Made by a program: the position numbers and the translations under genes
The notes under the pieces: generated by a model
Databases searched by the model: none
What the model saw: only the letters and a program-made list of their open reading frames with translations
Told to the model about the DNA's origin: nothing
Source of the DNA: Acholoe squamosa
Taxonomy: Eukaryota; Annelida; Polychaeta; Phyllodocida; Polynoidae
Length of the DNA: 64,000 bases
Assembly: GCA_949317995.1 (NCBI GenBank)
Contig: OX439042.1
Coordinates: 12,751,174-12,815,173, forward strand
Reading direction: 5' to 3'
Shown: positions 1 to 12,336 of the stretch, piece after piece
How positions within the stretch are numbered: position 1 is the first letter of the stretch
Layout of the letters: every line of letters starts with the position of its first letter

Positions 1-42
1 GTTTGCTCATGCCTTAATTACGTCCACTATTTAGTGATCTGT

Positions 43-45
<3 letters not shown>

Positions 46-89
<44 letters not shown>
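46..89. repeat. (CT)n microsatellite
   Basis: Uninterrupted CT dinucleotide run of about 22 units in the intron 5' of the first visible exon of gene A. Nothing else is recognisable between 90 and 290. Confidence 0.95.
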
Positions 90-92
<3 letters not shown>

Positions 93-290
93 CACTATAT
101 GAATAGCTTGTGTAAGGAAGAGGACCGATTTGTTGATACCCTTTTGTTAAAAGGAATCTTTCTATAGCTATTGATTTATTTTGGCCCTCTTGCCACTGTG
201 CACAGTGTGTTTTGCTCGTGATAGTGTATGCAGGGCTCAGCCTATTACCCTTAAAATCAATAGTGCTGTCTGTGTCAATGCATGCCAGTC

Positions 291-360
291 ACATCCTACC
301 ATCAGATAAATCAATAGGGCTGGCAATTCCTACCATCACTTGGGACTGATGGTAGGATGT
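291..360. repeat. Perfect 15-bp inverted repeat (hairpin)
   Basis: The arms ACATCCTACCATCAG (291-305) and its exact reverse complement (346-360) surround a 40-nt loop. It lies in the intron before the first visible exon of gene A, and is probably the remnant of a small palindromic element. No coding or regulatory role is visible. Confidence 0.7.
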
Positions 361-641
361 TTTGAATTAACCTCCTGTAGTAAGTTTTGAATATAGCTCA
401 AAGACAGTACTTGCAGAGATACTAGATATATAAGGTATTGAAAATAAAAACCTGAAAGCACATGACACTTTTACCGGTAGCAATTTTGCATGGAACCTTG
501 CCTCATTTAACCATATGTGCCACACATTATACATTTTTTACAATGAGTTGGAATATTTATTAGCCATAGACATTTATCATCAATGGACCATTTGCCATTT
601 GAAGTACTCTAAATGAATTGGAATGTTTATTCATCTTTCAG

Positions 642-3600
642 ACACCACCAGTAATTTTCACATCCCATGCCGTTATGTGCTTGTATTCATGATGACGGGT
701 GGATTTTTCACTGCCTTTGCACAGAGAGTCATTTTCAACATCGCATTGGTCGCTATGGTGAACTTCACAGAACCTGCTGGTCTCAATATCAGAGCAACCC
801 CTTCCGCTGCAAATACAACAACTGTTCAACAACAAGTAGGTTTATTTGTATAAACACTTGAATATGAACGTAATGCTCTATGTATAAGGCACACCTTATA
901 TGAGATGATGAACTTCTGGTGCGTGTTATCAGCAAAAGTTAGGGGTGCTCCTTGTAGGTGGTACTTTATACAAGAAGCCCCAGGTGGCAGTAGGGTAGTA
1001 CAAGGAATCTCTGTGAAAATAATGACAGATCTCTGGCAACCTCGGGACGATGATTCTGTTGTTATTTCGACAGCATTCTTTTTACAGTGTGGTGCACCTT
1101 ATATGCAGGGTATTACACTAGTCCATGTCAATCATGCACATGTTGTGTATAGACCATAATTATCCTTTTTGGGATATTCTTGAGTTTAGAAGAGGTATAG
1201 ATGAGGATGCTCACAGACCAAATGTGAGCATCCTCAGCCAAGCAAGATGAGACATCTGTGCTGGGGTATACATGTATAGGTAATTTCTTTCCTTATACCT
1301 GCTAACATCATTGTTCATTCATAGCTATAATCTGCTTTCTCCCAAAGGGGCATAATTTGTGTGTAATATTGTAAAGATTGTGAAGATTTCCTTTTAAAGA
1401 AATTCCATTCATATGCCAAAATTATAAATTCATACCTATTTTTTAATCAGGAAGGTGAATTTAGCTGGGATGCTAATATCCAAGGCCTTCTACTTGGTGC
1501 CTTCTACTATGGCTATCCAGTGGGACAGTTCCTCCTCAGTCAGCTGGCAGAACGTGTTGGTGGCAAAGCTATCTTTGCCCTTAATGGGTTAAGTTCAGGC
1601 ATCCTGACTATTCTCATACCAATAGTGGCCAGGTGGAACCCATACGCCCTTCTTGTCCTCAGAGCAACCCAAGGATTTTGTCAAGTGTGTACAAAATATT
1701 AATGATCTTCAATCTCATTTAACAAAGACAATTTAAGCGTATATACTTCTTTTATGAAAAGAAAATCTGATAAAGCGTACATAATTTAGAAAGTGAAAAC
1801 ACTTTCTTTTCAATATCAAGAACTTCATGGTCAACCATACCTCAGTATCATCATGGCCTGAGGGAAAAATGATAACAAGATAAATTTTGTTTTGTTTTGA
1901 ATGATATCACTACCCAACTTTGAAATTAGATTTTGATATTTTCCCTTGTAAACAGGGCTCTATCTACCCTGCCTCTCTGATTATGATGAGTCGGTGGGGC
2001 CCACCATGTGAAAAGACCAGGATGTACAGCATCATTAACTCAGGTAAGGAAGCATATATACATACTATAAAAGTAGATTGGGGATGAATACCCAACAATT
2101 AGACAACTCCCTTCATCCAGAGCAACATTTAGGGTACAACTGGTGCCCACTGTTATTAAGCTAATAGATGATGGATATCGGGGCCCTAGGGCTGTATATA
2201 CAGCATATACAGCCTGTGGGGCCCCGATATCCATCACCTAATAGGTTTATACCACCATTTCCTCCATTTTGTATCAATTTTTTACCTGATATCCAAATAA
2301 TATAGCCAGGTGAAGACATTTTGTAAGTGCAAGCAATACAGCCCGTGGCCGCTCTGCGCGAAGCCATTGTTTTTGTTCCTTGCCGGGAGAGGTACCGCTG
2401 TGTGTACACTCACTTTTCGTATGGAATCCAACCATGACATATTATAATATCAAAGTCCCAAGAAGTATTCGATCCATAGACGAGGAATGCGTGCTAATTT
2501 TCTCCATTTTCTTCGATATAAATAAGAATCCATTGATTTTCCCAACGTACGCGATTCGCTGTCCGGCCATTCCCACCCGCCTCCTTGTCCGGCGAAAGTG
2601 TGTCAGTGGCCCGGATGTAGATATAGGTCAACTGCTCATCGTACGAGGAAAACGCCGAAAATTTCAGACCGTTTAGGAAAATCAATGGATTCTTATTTAT
2701 TTTGAATGTATCTGACATATCAAGCATGGAGTACTCATCTAGAATGTCTAAGGATATGTATGTTTTAATTTGAAGACTTGTCATGGTTGGATTCCATACG
2801 AAAAGTAAGTGTGAAAATGCGATACCTCTCCCGACAAGGAACAAAAACAATGGCTTCCCGCAGAGCAGCCACGGGCCACGACTCGCGTACGATGGCAAAA
2901 TCAATGGATTCTTATTTATATCGAAGAAAATGGAGAAAATTAGCACACATTCCTCGTCTATGGATCGAAAACTTCTTGGGATTTCAATATTATAACATGT
3001 CAAGGTTGGAATCAAGACGAAAACTGAGTGCAAACATAGGACAAGGACCCCAGGTTAGAACTTATTTACTTTTGCATTGGATTCCATCACCGTACAGTGT
3101 GGCGCTATGGCTAAGGCCTTCGCCTACCACCACTGCGGCCGGGGTTCAATTCTCCTACAAGTTGGCACGATTTTTCAATGTGGTAAATGGCTAGATTAAC
3201 TTTGTATAGCTGCCATAATTTCCAAAAATATTCTAAGTCCAACTTGACCCCGAAAAAGTATATACCAAAAATTTCAAAAATGCACATGTGTGGTATATGC
3301 AGAATAATGCACGGCTAAACTGCATATAAACCCACTGGAAGTCCCGAAATCGTGGTATAATATCGCATATCTCCACAGGAACAAGATTAAACAATGCCCC
3401 AATGAGAAATATCTAGGATAATTTTTGTTCCAGCTTGCAAAGAGACATCACAGCAGGTTATTAGTTAATAGGGTCATTGCTATATAGAAAATATTTATTT
3501 TCCCATAGGTTCTACATTAGGCAGTGTTATATCAATGGCTATATCTGGTGTTCTCTGTGGCTTGCCTTTCCTTGGTGGTTGGCCATCAACTTTCTTCTTG

Positions 3601-4181
3601 TTTGGTAAGTATAGTAATAAACTGCATATAAGGCACGTCTTTAGGTGAGAATCAACCCAATATGGTCCCTTAAAGAATCAACAGAATTCCTGTTAGCACC
3701 TTGTAGGTGAGAATATTATCCTATAAAACAGGGCTGAACAGCGGGTGTGTGTCTTATGCTTAGAGTGCGCCTTTATACATGAGGCTATTAAGGTAGAGGT
3801 GGCCAATATGAAAAGTGAATACAGGCACATTATATATAGAGGTTCTTCTGGATATTGCTAGATCAATCAATACAGGAAAGCACTAAACCTTGAGAGGAAG
3901 TAATCAATATTCCTAGGAGACCTATATATATACTGAAAATAAGGTTTGACATAAATGAGCTGATATACATATTGAAATCTATTGAAAAAGAATGATGAGT
4001 ACTTCATCATTTTCCTGTTTAATCTGAAGGTGCACTGAGTATTCTGTGGACCATTGCATGGCTGTTTCTGGTATATGACACGCCAAACATCCATCCTCAT
4101 ATTACACAGACTGAGAAGGATTACATCAATACTGAAACAGAAGACTTGGGTTTTGTTAAGGTTAGTGAATGAACCATAGGC

Positions 4182-4245
<64 letters not shown>

Positions 4246-7200
4246 GCAGTGCTCCTTGTCTCAAGTTAAATACTGAAGCTCCATAGCAATGTATATGAAC
4301 ATTTTTTCTGCCATTCAGTACCACAGATTTCACTATTCTGCATACCCATATTGATCTTGGCAGGACAGAACACCTCAAGATTATTATTGTTAGGAAATAA
4401 AACAAAAATTACTTTATTATTCTAATCATTCAACCTTTTAAATCTTAGCAAATGTTAATGTTTTTATTTTTAGTCTAATATTGGTCTGATTTGTGAGTCG
4501 CAAAATCCAAAATGTAGCCCAAGGTCATAATAGTACAGAAAGATATTTTATCTGGCAATGTTGATTGGCCCGCAGCAATTCTGCCAGCAAAAGCCTGTGT
4601 CCTTTGAGTTTTCGTATTGACTGCCATAAGTTCAGCCAAGAAACCCTGTATTGCACACCCCCATGCAATAACCCCACCCTGTATTTCATGGCTAGTTCCA
4701 GTATCCTAAATAATCAGGTAACTAAATCATTATGTGTGCCAAATAGATGAAAATTGGAACAGATGTCACTAGACATGTCAGGTAAATGTAAAGGTTCACA
4801 TGAATGGGTCAGAGTGAGGGTTATCTCACTTAGCTTCACCTCGTGAGATAAACCTCACTCAGACCAATTGTCATGAAAATTTACCATTTTATTCAACAAG
4901 AAGAGAGGGGGTGGTGAATATTTCCATGGTTAACCTTTGTTCTATGATGATTTACAGACTTTTCACTGAAAAAGGATGAACTGCTCTACTCCCTTCCCTC
5001 TGAGGGGTCAATTCCTCATGCGGGATGAAACAGCTTTGTGCCCCTCCCCACACATCCCTCCTTGTTTAGATAACCAGCATTTCCCTAAACATTTTAAAAT
5101 TGGAGAACTCTAAATGAAATGTCTGGTTATACTGAAAATCACAAAATGTCAAAATCAAATTTTGCGTCACTAGTCTTCCATGTTATTTGGTTTGAGAACT
5201 AAATCAAATTTTCAGAATAAATGTGTTTTTTTCTACTTTATTTCCAGTACTCTAAGCCTCCCTGGTGTTCCATCATGAAATCTGTCCCTGTATGGGCCAT
5301 TCTGATCATCATCTGTACTGACAACTTTGGTTTTTACGTCACCTCATCCTGCATGCCACTTTACATGAAGCGGGTCCTGCAATTTGACATATCGCAAGTA
5401 GGTAGTCTCCTCACCTGGACAAAAAACATTACTTATTGACTTGCATTTCTAAGAACATAATCAGACTGCGAAATAGGGGAATTTATTTGAGCGAAAAAAC
5501 TGCACCTAGATTATGATTTGATTGCGGGAACACACATTTATGCAGGTATAGGGAATGATATCTTTTGCAGCCATCTTAAAGTTTGTGTAATATAACCTTT
5601 TTGTAAACAGGGTATATGTATAAATGAAAAAAATACACCCTCCAAAAAAAAAATAAATAAATAAATGCCCAGATCTTTCGTAAATATGGAGTACAGCACA
5701 TAGGAACATCCTACTCACCGAAAGGCCTTAGAGCTGACACTAAAACTGATTATTTTCTTATTTTACCATGTAATTACCAAAGTGTGCCCTTATTAAATAC
5801 CATTTTGTAGGTATTGTATCTTTCGAAACAATAACTATTAGATGCTACTAAGGTTTCAGATCTCTTTACTGCTTTGTTACACACAGTCCTTTCCAGCATT
5901 AGATGCCTATAATAGTAAATAGCTCAATAAAAGGTAATGCTGTCATTTATTTAGAGAACCTTTAGGTCGTTTCCTGTGAGACCAACAGCTACAGCGGTAG
6001 GGCTAAATCTCTACCCAGTAGTAGAAGAACGGAAGAATATATACTGCTCGTCATGGTTAATTAGCTCTGCCCTCTTACGTGAGAGGCAGAAAACAATTCT
6101 AAACAGCGCCTATTCTCCTACTACAGTACTACTGTATAGTACAGTATTAGTCTTGAACACACCTTAGTCTCTAAATGGTAATATGATTCCCTACAATGGT
6201 ATTCTTTTCTTTATACAGGATGGCCTGATGTCAGCCTTGCCCTTCCTCATTCAATTCCCACTTAGTCTTGGTGTGGGTGCTCTCACTGACTTCTTCCACC
6301 AAAGGCAATTACTTAGCGTTATCAACATACGACGAGGGGCAACCATTATTGGTAAGTGCCGTAAATGCTTGTGTGAAATATCGACTTTCAATTATTTAAA
6401 GTGGGCATATCCAATAAAAAGACAGATTTGAAGACATTATATCTAAATAGTTTGTAAATGCTCATCTCTTGTGGTATGCATATATACTGTTCCGATCACT
6501 GCTAGCCCATAGTGCCTCAAAATGAAGTGTCTAATCACAAGACTATACAATTCAGTATTCCTTGACATTGCTGCACACAGGCTTCCTCTATAGGAAATCA
6601 GACACACCTGATTTATTGCTAGGACAGGAATGAATACAGGACATTTTCCTTCTTTTTTTTGAGCAGAAATAAGTCACATCATCATTAGATATCTTAGCAC
6701 ATGGTATAGAACGTTGTTTAGAAAAATGATTGAAGGGAAACCCCACAATTTCATATTGTGATAGCGGACATGCTCACTTCAAGGGCACCATGGGTTTGAA
6801 TATTTGTACTTTGGTTTATGCTGTGTCTCTTAATCTTTTGATAGCCTATGATTGTAAATTTTCAGGTGGCCTGCTGCCAGGTGTGTTCTTGTTCCTGATG
6901 GGTTTTGTTGGGTGTAACCGTGCAGCAGCCGTGTCGCTTCTCATGTTGAGTGTTGCAGCTAACTCCTTCACACTCGCTGGACAAGGAATGTCCATCTTTG
7001 ATATAGCTCCTCTTTATTCAGGTATGGACATTAGAATACATATTAACCACTTGCCAATATCTAAATGGTTTGAAGGTAAGCCTAAATGGATATTGTGACA
7101 CAAGATTTTAAATGTATTATAGTCAGAGGTGCAATATTGTTTAATGCTCATATCCATCAAATCACCAGGGATCCATTCATGACTGTAATGTGCTTTGCTG

Positions 7201-8033
7201 ATTATAAGGATTGAGTAACTTCAAAGAAGGCTACAATTCATTTTACCCACTAGTGCTGCATTGACAAAATATACCAATTTAAGACCTTTTATGAAAGGCA
7301 ATATCATCTCTAAATGTGTAAAAACAATTATTCATTGTTTCCAGGTTCTGTGATGGGTGTTCTTAATGGTATGGGGAATATGTTTGGTTTTATTACACCT
7401 CTTTTTGTTGCCAAAATAACAGACAACTCGGTAAGTATGATGAATGGTAACCCTTTTAAGGCTGTAGAGGAAAGAAACAATCAATAATTTTTAGTTCTTG
7501 ACAAAAATGTGTGATTTCTTTTATAGTAATATTACAAATACAATATTTCTGATGGAAATCTCATTTATTTTACCAGTTCTACATTTTCCTGTATAATTTG
7601 AAACATTTATATATATCAGTTTATAAATGTGTTAAAAAGGAAAGTCTGATGTGATAAGCTTATTCTTACAAATATTTCACTATTGTTCACCCATCAACAT
7701 GTGGCCTAGAATATCTCACAATCCAGTGATTCTTGGATATCAATTGCAGAACAAAAACCTGATGAATCTAATGGGAAAGGAGTACTTGAATGGACATTTT
7801 AGAATTTCTTGATAAAGTGCAGAAGCCAACATCTCTAAAGAGGCAACTCAATTGGTTTTCTATTACTTACTGCTTTTGTTTTTTCCCTATTTCAGGGAGA
7901 CCACGTGAGATGGAGGACAGTATTCTGTATAAGTGCTGCAGTATATGCCATTGGGGCTTTCATATATTGTGTCTGTATCTCAGATAAAGTACAAGAATGG
8001 GCTAAAGATAGGAAAAACAACTTAATGGAATGA
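642..8033 (+). CDS. Gene A: SLC17-family (sialin-like) anion transporter, 5' exon outside window
   Basis: A multi-spanning membrane transporter of the SLC17 group of the major facilitator superfamily; relatives carry sialic acid, glutamate or phosphate across lysosomal, vesicular or plasma membranes. Exons read: 642-835, 1451-1684, 1956-2043, 3509-3604, 4030-4160, 5248-5397, 6219-6351, 6866-7021, 7345-7430, 7896-8033 (TGA). All junctions are GT-AG and phases join without stops. Visible family features are a first membrane segment preceded by PCRY, a lumenal loop with an NFTEP glycosylation site, the segment FSWDANIQGLLLGAFYYGYP, and RWGPPCEKTRMYS in the fourth visible-gene exon. Exons 3 to 10 have the same lengths as those of gene C on the opposite strand. 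The N-terminal exon (about 115 nt in gene C) should lie left of the window. The C-terminal tail is abnormal: a deletion of about 41 nt relative to copy B shifts the frame, so the protein ends KDRKNNLME. The exact substrate cannot be read from sequence. Confidence 0.88.
2150..2255. repeat. Imperfect palindrome in gene A intron
   Basis: Arms containing GATGGATATCGGGGCCC and its complement face each other around a short centre of TATACAGCATATACAGCC. It lies immediately before the larger fold-back unit at 2338 and may be part of the same insertion. Confidence 0.7.
2338..3060. mobile_element. Fold-back (long inverted repeat) element in gene A intron
   Basis: The segment about 2342-2440 recurs as reverse complement at about 2780-2876; both carry the words ATTGTTTTTGTTCC and TTTTCGTATGGAATCCAACC, read in opposite directions. 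The inner part about 2441-2560 recurs, also inverted, at about 2885-3000. There is therefore a multi-part fold-back structure of about 0.7 kb. Open frames on both strands here look alike only because the arms are complementary; none resembles a known protein. No transposase is present, so this is a non-autonomous element. Confidence 0.75.
3097..3160 (+). mobile_element. tRNA-like SINE head
   Basis: The stretch GTGGCGCTATGGCTAAGG resembles a pol III A box, and GGGGTTCAATTCTCC about 40 nt later resembles a B box. The spacing is that of a tRNA. No acceptor stem closes and no terminator T-run is obvious, so a tRNA-derived SINE relic is more likely than a working tRNA gene. Confidence 0.5.
4184..4239. 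repeat. (AT)n microsatellite
   Basis: About 28 AT units just inside the intron after the gene A exon that ends at 4160. Confidence 0.95.
4806..4865. repeat. Imperfect 23-bp hairpin in gene A intron
   Basis: Left arm GGTCAGAGTGAGGGTTATC and right arm GATAAACCTCACTCAGACC are complementary with two mismatches and enclose a loop of about 13 nt. No role is apparent. The rest of the intron 4240-5247 shows nothing recognisable. Confidence 0.65.
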
Positions 8034-8063
8034 CAATGTAGATTTCTGTTAATTTTTTACTAT

Positions 8064-8174
8064 ATATGATCACTATACTAAACTAAGGAATAGAGACAAA
8101 AACAGTGAAATAGTTTGCGACAATTGACATTCTTAACACCCTTAATTTGTTATGAAAACACACAAAAGAAAAGA
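8064..8174. other. Left edge of an insertion specific to unit 1
   Basis: Unit 2 runs directly from the poly-T/ACTA stretch (34610) into GATAAAAATCACC. Unit 1 breaks here and resumes at about 10680, which defines an insert of about 2.6 kb. This first 110 bp is AT-rich and unrecognised. No clear polyadenylation signal for gene A is visible between 8034 and 8174. Confidence 0.5.
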
Positions 8175-8332
8175 ATTGGGCACCAACCAAACAATATGGT
8201 GGCCTCCTTGCATGTGTGTGGTGGCAGGTGTCCTAGATGAGACTATGCAGGCCTGCCCCCTATGTGAGTCCCAGGGTAGCACACACACATATATATAGTA
8301 GCAGAACCGCTACACATATGTACCGTTATAAA
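8175..8332. repeat. Direct repeat flanking DIRS-like fragment (left copy)
   Basis: About 158 bp beginning ATTGGGCACCAACC and ending ACCGTTATAA, repeated in the same orientation at 10486-10650. Both copies contain TGGTGGCCTCCTTG and CCCCCTATGTGAGTCC. The pair brackets the antisense RT/RNase H fragment, so these may be terminal repeats of that retroelement. Confidence 0.7.
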
Positions 8333-8406
8333 GTGGCTGAATGTCAAATAAAGCACAAAACTCATCATAGTCCTTCTATCTTTACCTGTACGACTTGTAC
8401 GAGCTC

Positions 8407-10480
8407 TCAGCCAGGGCTTGGTCTTGTAGACTCCTGGCCTCTCAACGTAACTGGGACAGACCTGCAACACATGGGAAATGGAGGTGGGACTGCTGCAACT
8501 TGGGGGTATGCTAAGCGGGCCTCAACATTATCACCCGATCTGATATCGGAACATTTGATGTTGATATTGTACATGAATGCGAGCCAAAACAATTCTCACA
8601 GTAGGTCCATGCTGACATTGTTACGACTCCTACCAGAGCTCAACATCCTGCAAACCTGGGTGTTATCACTCAACCCATGTAGCAAGCCCGCTTAGGGCCA
8701 ATTCAGTTTTAGCTCAGATAAGCTGGTTCAAAGCGGGCAGAATACTATTCATGGTTTTAGGTTGGGCAAAAGGTGGGTTTCAAGTCAGGGCCACATTGAG
8801 TTGCCCTAATAGGGCAAACTGAACTAAGACTGTTGGGCTCCCTACAGTTTTTGTCCTCAGCAAGTTGTGTGGGTCACATAAGGCTAACTGATTTGGGCAC
8901 AGAGCAGCATCAAAATGGGCAAACACTTTGGGGACAGATTGGTTTCAAGGTGGGAACCCCGAATCAGGCATAGATCAGTTCCAAAGATAATTCCCCAAAC
9001 AGGGTTGAGGATGCGTTTGCACAAGGCATACTGAGCTGGGAGTTCTGAACTTTGACACTTGATGACCCCACTATGTCTGATGTACAGCTTTCCCCCCATG
9101 TCAGCTTTGATTTTCTTTAGTATGATATAACAGAAATAGGCTAATGAATCATATAAATCATAACAGTACAAAACTTTTCTCAGAGTTTGGATCTACTGAC
9201 AAAATACATTTGAAATGTGCAAAGTTAGGTGATGTCAGCAGTTTTTAATGTGACTACACCATTCCTGTGGTAATCATTTTTATATTGAAGTATGCTACCC
9301 ATTGGGAGGCACTATGAACTTGAAGGCTAGCATGTTACTGGACTAGGTCTGGTTGACATGTCTTGGCCAACTAAGTTTGAATTGATGGTTCTACTGTATT
9401 ATGATGATGGAGAGAGTAATACAGTATCTTTAGTCTCCCTCCAACTATGGAGGCCAAGGGGAGGGGCTAGCACCTGGAGGCTAGCAGAGCATTTCCAGGG
9501 TTCAAAATTTTAGAAAATGAGGAAAAAATAGATTTTATATAATATCTATCCCAGATGGCGCCACCTGATCAAAGTGGTCAGCCCACTTTCAGCCACACCA
9601 AAAACCCATGTTAAACCCAAAAGGATAAATTTTGACCAGATGGCGCCATGTGATCAAAGTGGGCATCCCACTTTCAGCCACACCAAAAACCATGTTGAAC
9701 CCAAACCCAATCTGAGACTGATCTGTGCCCATATTGGTTAGCCCAGTGTGGCCCACACACCTCACTGAGGACAGAAACTATCATCAGCCCATCGGTTAGC
9801 CCATTGTGGCCCACATCAGAAGCCACACCAAATAAAGTGTGGGCCACAGCAGTGCCACGCCACCTTTGCTACCTGGGAAGATGAGTACAGTAGAGACCCT
9901 ATACACTGGACCCCACCTGACCAGGGCCTTCAGTACTGGCCACAATTCCTGAATGTTGATGTCATGCGACAAATTATGAAATGTAGGGACAGGGAAGAAA
10001 TGGTCTGCATAGTACGGAAGTGTTGGTATGTACTTATAGAACCAAACACCATAGAGCCAGTCTCCCATGTGGTAGGCCCCAAACTCCCGGGATGATGAGT
10101 CACATGCAATAACAGCAGAAGGAGTCTTGGGGCACAAAATTTTGGCCTTGCTGTTAAAGACTCTCGCAAAGGCTATCCACCACCTTAAGTCTGCTCGGAA
10201 CTAATCATTCAGTCTAACTCAATGGTGCGCCTCCTTGACGCTATAGGTTAAGTTAATGACTCTGCGACTGAAAGTATGGCCACCCCAAACCACTGTGGAA
10301 CAATGGCCGAGGATGCCTGTCAGCTGCTGGAGTTTGCGTTTAGTGGCCGTCTACTTCGAAGCAAAGTCATACAAGGTCTGGTAAAGCATAAGCAGCTTTT
10401 CACTTGGGAGGCTAATTTTCATTGCTTGGCTGTCGATCATGATACCGAGGCAGACTGCTTTTTTTTTCTTCTTTTTTTTT
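8407..10480 (-). pseudogene. DIRS-like retroelement fragment: RT tail and RNase H (broken)
   Basis: Translating the minus strand from 10480 gives a degenerate reverse-transcriptase C-terminus with the DIRS-type words LGIMID, SLPSEK, LQQLTGILGHCS and HTFSRRVI, interrupted by stops. An RNase H part follows (about 10137-9796) with AVIACDSSSREFGAY and INIQELWPVLKALVRWG, matching the same motifs of the larger retroelement at 31467. The RNase H end reappears at about 8640-8500, with MYNINIKCSDIRSGDNVEA resembling YNIDI...SADNILADQLS at 31800. The 8700-9790 stretch between the two parts is unrelated repetitive DNA. This is an old decayed copy, not functional. Confidence 0.6.
8700..9795. other. Repetitive non-coding DNA splitting the DIRS-like fragment
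   Basis: No coding signal. Short dispersed repeats occur: the word CAGATGGCGCCA with a downstream CAGCCACACCAAAAACC appears twice (about 9551-9611 and 9640-9690), and ATTGGTTAGCCCA-type words recur near 9735 and 9790. It may be a separate insertion or expanded tail repeats. Confidence 0.4.
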
Positions 10481-10485
10481 TTTAA

Positions 10486-10650
10486 ATTGGGCACCAACCA
10501 AACAATATGGTGGCCTCCTTGTGTGTGTGTGGTGGCTACCTGGTGGGACAGGTGACCTAGATGAGACTATGCAGGCCTGCCCCCTATGTGAGTCCCTGGG
10601 TAGCACACACATATAAGTAGCAGAACCGCTATACATATATACCGTTATAA
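10486..10650. repeat. Direct repeat flanking DIRS-like fragment (right copy)
   Basis: Same orientation as, and closely similar to, 8175-8332, preceded here by a T-rich run (10459-10483). In the sense of the enclosed minus-strand fragment it would be the upstream repeat. Confidence 0.7.
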
Positions 10651-10854
10651 TAACTAGTACCGAGATAATTATAACTCCCAGATAAAAATCACCCACTTAC
10701 AGTTGTTTAGAAAACTGAGTCACATGTTTTCAGCATTTAACTTAAAGTAGCTCTGAATTGGAGAGCACAAATTATGTTGGTGTATGTAGGTCCTTGATTC
10801 ACTGTGCCTTTAAGCCAGGTCTCCAAGTTTCAACGTTCCTTGTTTCAACATTCC

Positions 10855-11380
10855 GTGTTAGACTGTGGAATAGCTCAGGGCAGGGTGCTCGGGCCTTTAT
10901 TATTTGATATTTATATAAACGATGTTGTAGATGGTATAGAACACTGTGAATTTTTTTCTCCGTGTTGACGATGTGGCACTGGTAATAAATGGTAATAATC
11001 CTAATAATAAGACAATGCTCATGCACAGTGATATTAGACGTATATTGAAAAATGGTGCCAGATGAATATAAAGTAAACTAAAGTTTTACGGTGTCACTCA
11101 ATCAGACACCCTATAGATAAAGTAGATATTATGTTGAATAACAATGTATTAGCAAATGTGGAGAGCTTTAATTACCTTGGTGTAATAATCAGTAGTGATT
11201 TGAATTCTATAGCGCACTGTAAAAATTAGACTCTAAAGGTTATGCAAGACTAGTTCAACTACGGAATATTTTGAAATATCTAGACTATGAAACATCGAAA
11301 CAAGTGTATAAACAAATGGTAGTTCCATCTATGGAATATTGTAGTTAATATATGGTCAATGTGCATGACGTGATTTGAAC
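10855..11380 (+). pseudogene. Non-LTR retrotransposon RT fragment (unit 1 copy)
   Basis: A degenerate plus-strand reading gives the non-LTR reverse-transcriptase words GIAQGRVLG, LIFI.., VDDVALVINGNN and LITLV. The order matches a QGSVLGPLLF / ADD / YLGV series typical of Jockey/CR1-like elements. Stops and frameshifts are frequent. The same fragment recurs at 34732-35140 in unit 2, so it predates the duplication. Confidence 0.6.
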
Positions 11381-11734
11381 TGAATTAACACCAAAAATAA
11401 ATATAATGGCATACACAAAAGATTTAATGGGTGAATATTACAGAAGTTGAGCAATAAAAATCATACATTGGGATAGGTTAAATATGGAAACTAAGGGTAC
11501 AGCACAGTAGCAAAAGATTGACTCTATAAGAAGGAGGGGAGATTTGTCTAACGGCCTTACCTTGTGAAGTATGGCACCCCTCTATATTATGCAAAAATCT
11601 ACTTTAAATATTATGAATGGTAATTAAAATAGACATGTTACCCTATGATATGAGCCATAGAACATGTACATTGGCTCATAATTCCTTCATTTTCTAGTCT
11701 AAGAGAAAATGGTATGATTTTTGTAGTATTGCTA

Positions 11735-12335
11735 GGGCGTTAGACGATTCTCCCAGGTGTGAGACAAATCTCCCTTCCATTATGATAGGTTTATCTCTGG
11801 CCTAGGTGATAGTAGGAAAACGCCATTCACAGGTATTATTCCTTTCATATGTAGGTACTTGAGCATCATAAAGAGGATAGTTAAATATGAAATACCTGGT
11901 ATTTATAATGCCTGCAAAAACAGGGCATTAGACGAATCTCGTGGGAGTGAGACGAATCTCCCTTCCATTATAATAAGTATATCTCTGGCCAAGGAAGTAG
12001 TAGGGAAATGCCCTTCACAGGTCTTATACCTTTCATGTATAGGTCATTAGGGATGTTAATCAAGATAGTTGAATATAGAAATTATATCAGTCATATGTGC
12101 ATACATGACTTGTATAATTATGTGCAGGAGGGTGTTAGACGAATCTCCACCTAAAACTACCCCAGCATGCTTCTACCCATCTGTGATGCTCTGTGTTTGA
12201 CCAAGGCTCCCATTTCTTTTTATGCATATATAGGTACACGTTAAGGATTAATATGCCATATTTCATTAGCCCATGTAGTATATTCATGTAAAAGGTACAG
12301 CACCATCTTTGGGCGTTAGACGAATCTCCTTGAAA
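11735..12335 (+). repeat. Satellite-like tandem repeat, about 190-bp unit
   Basis: The word TTAGACGAATCTCC (or close variant) recurs at about 11738, 11928, 12134 and 12316, that is, every 182-206 bp. Between the first two occurrences the whole unit is repeated, including CTTCCATTAT and ATCTCTGGCC. About three units are present. They lie in a stretch absent from duplication unit 2. Confidence 0.75.
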
Positions 12336-12336
12336 A

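Noticed and set aside
3097..3160. Functional tRNA gene
   Set aside because: A and B boxes are present, but acceptor and anticodon stems do not pair and there is no terminator.
2161..3194. Open frames on both strands in the gene A intron
   Set aside because: Their translations resemble each other only because the DNA is a fold-back repeat. No protein family is recognisable.
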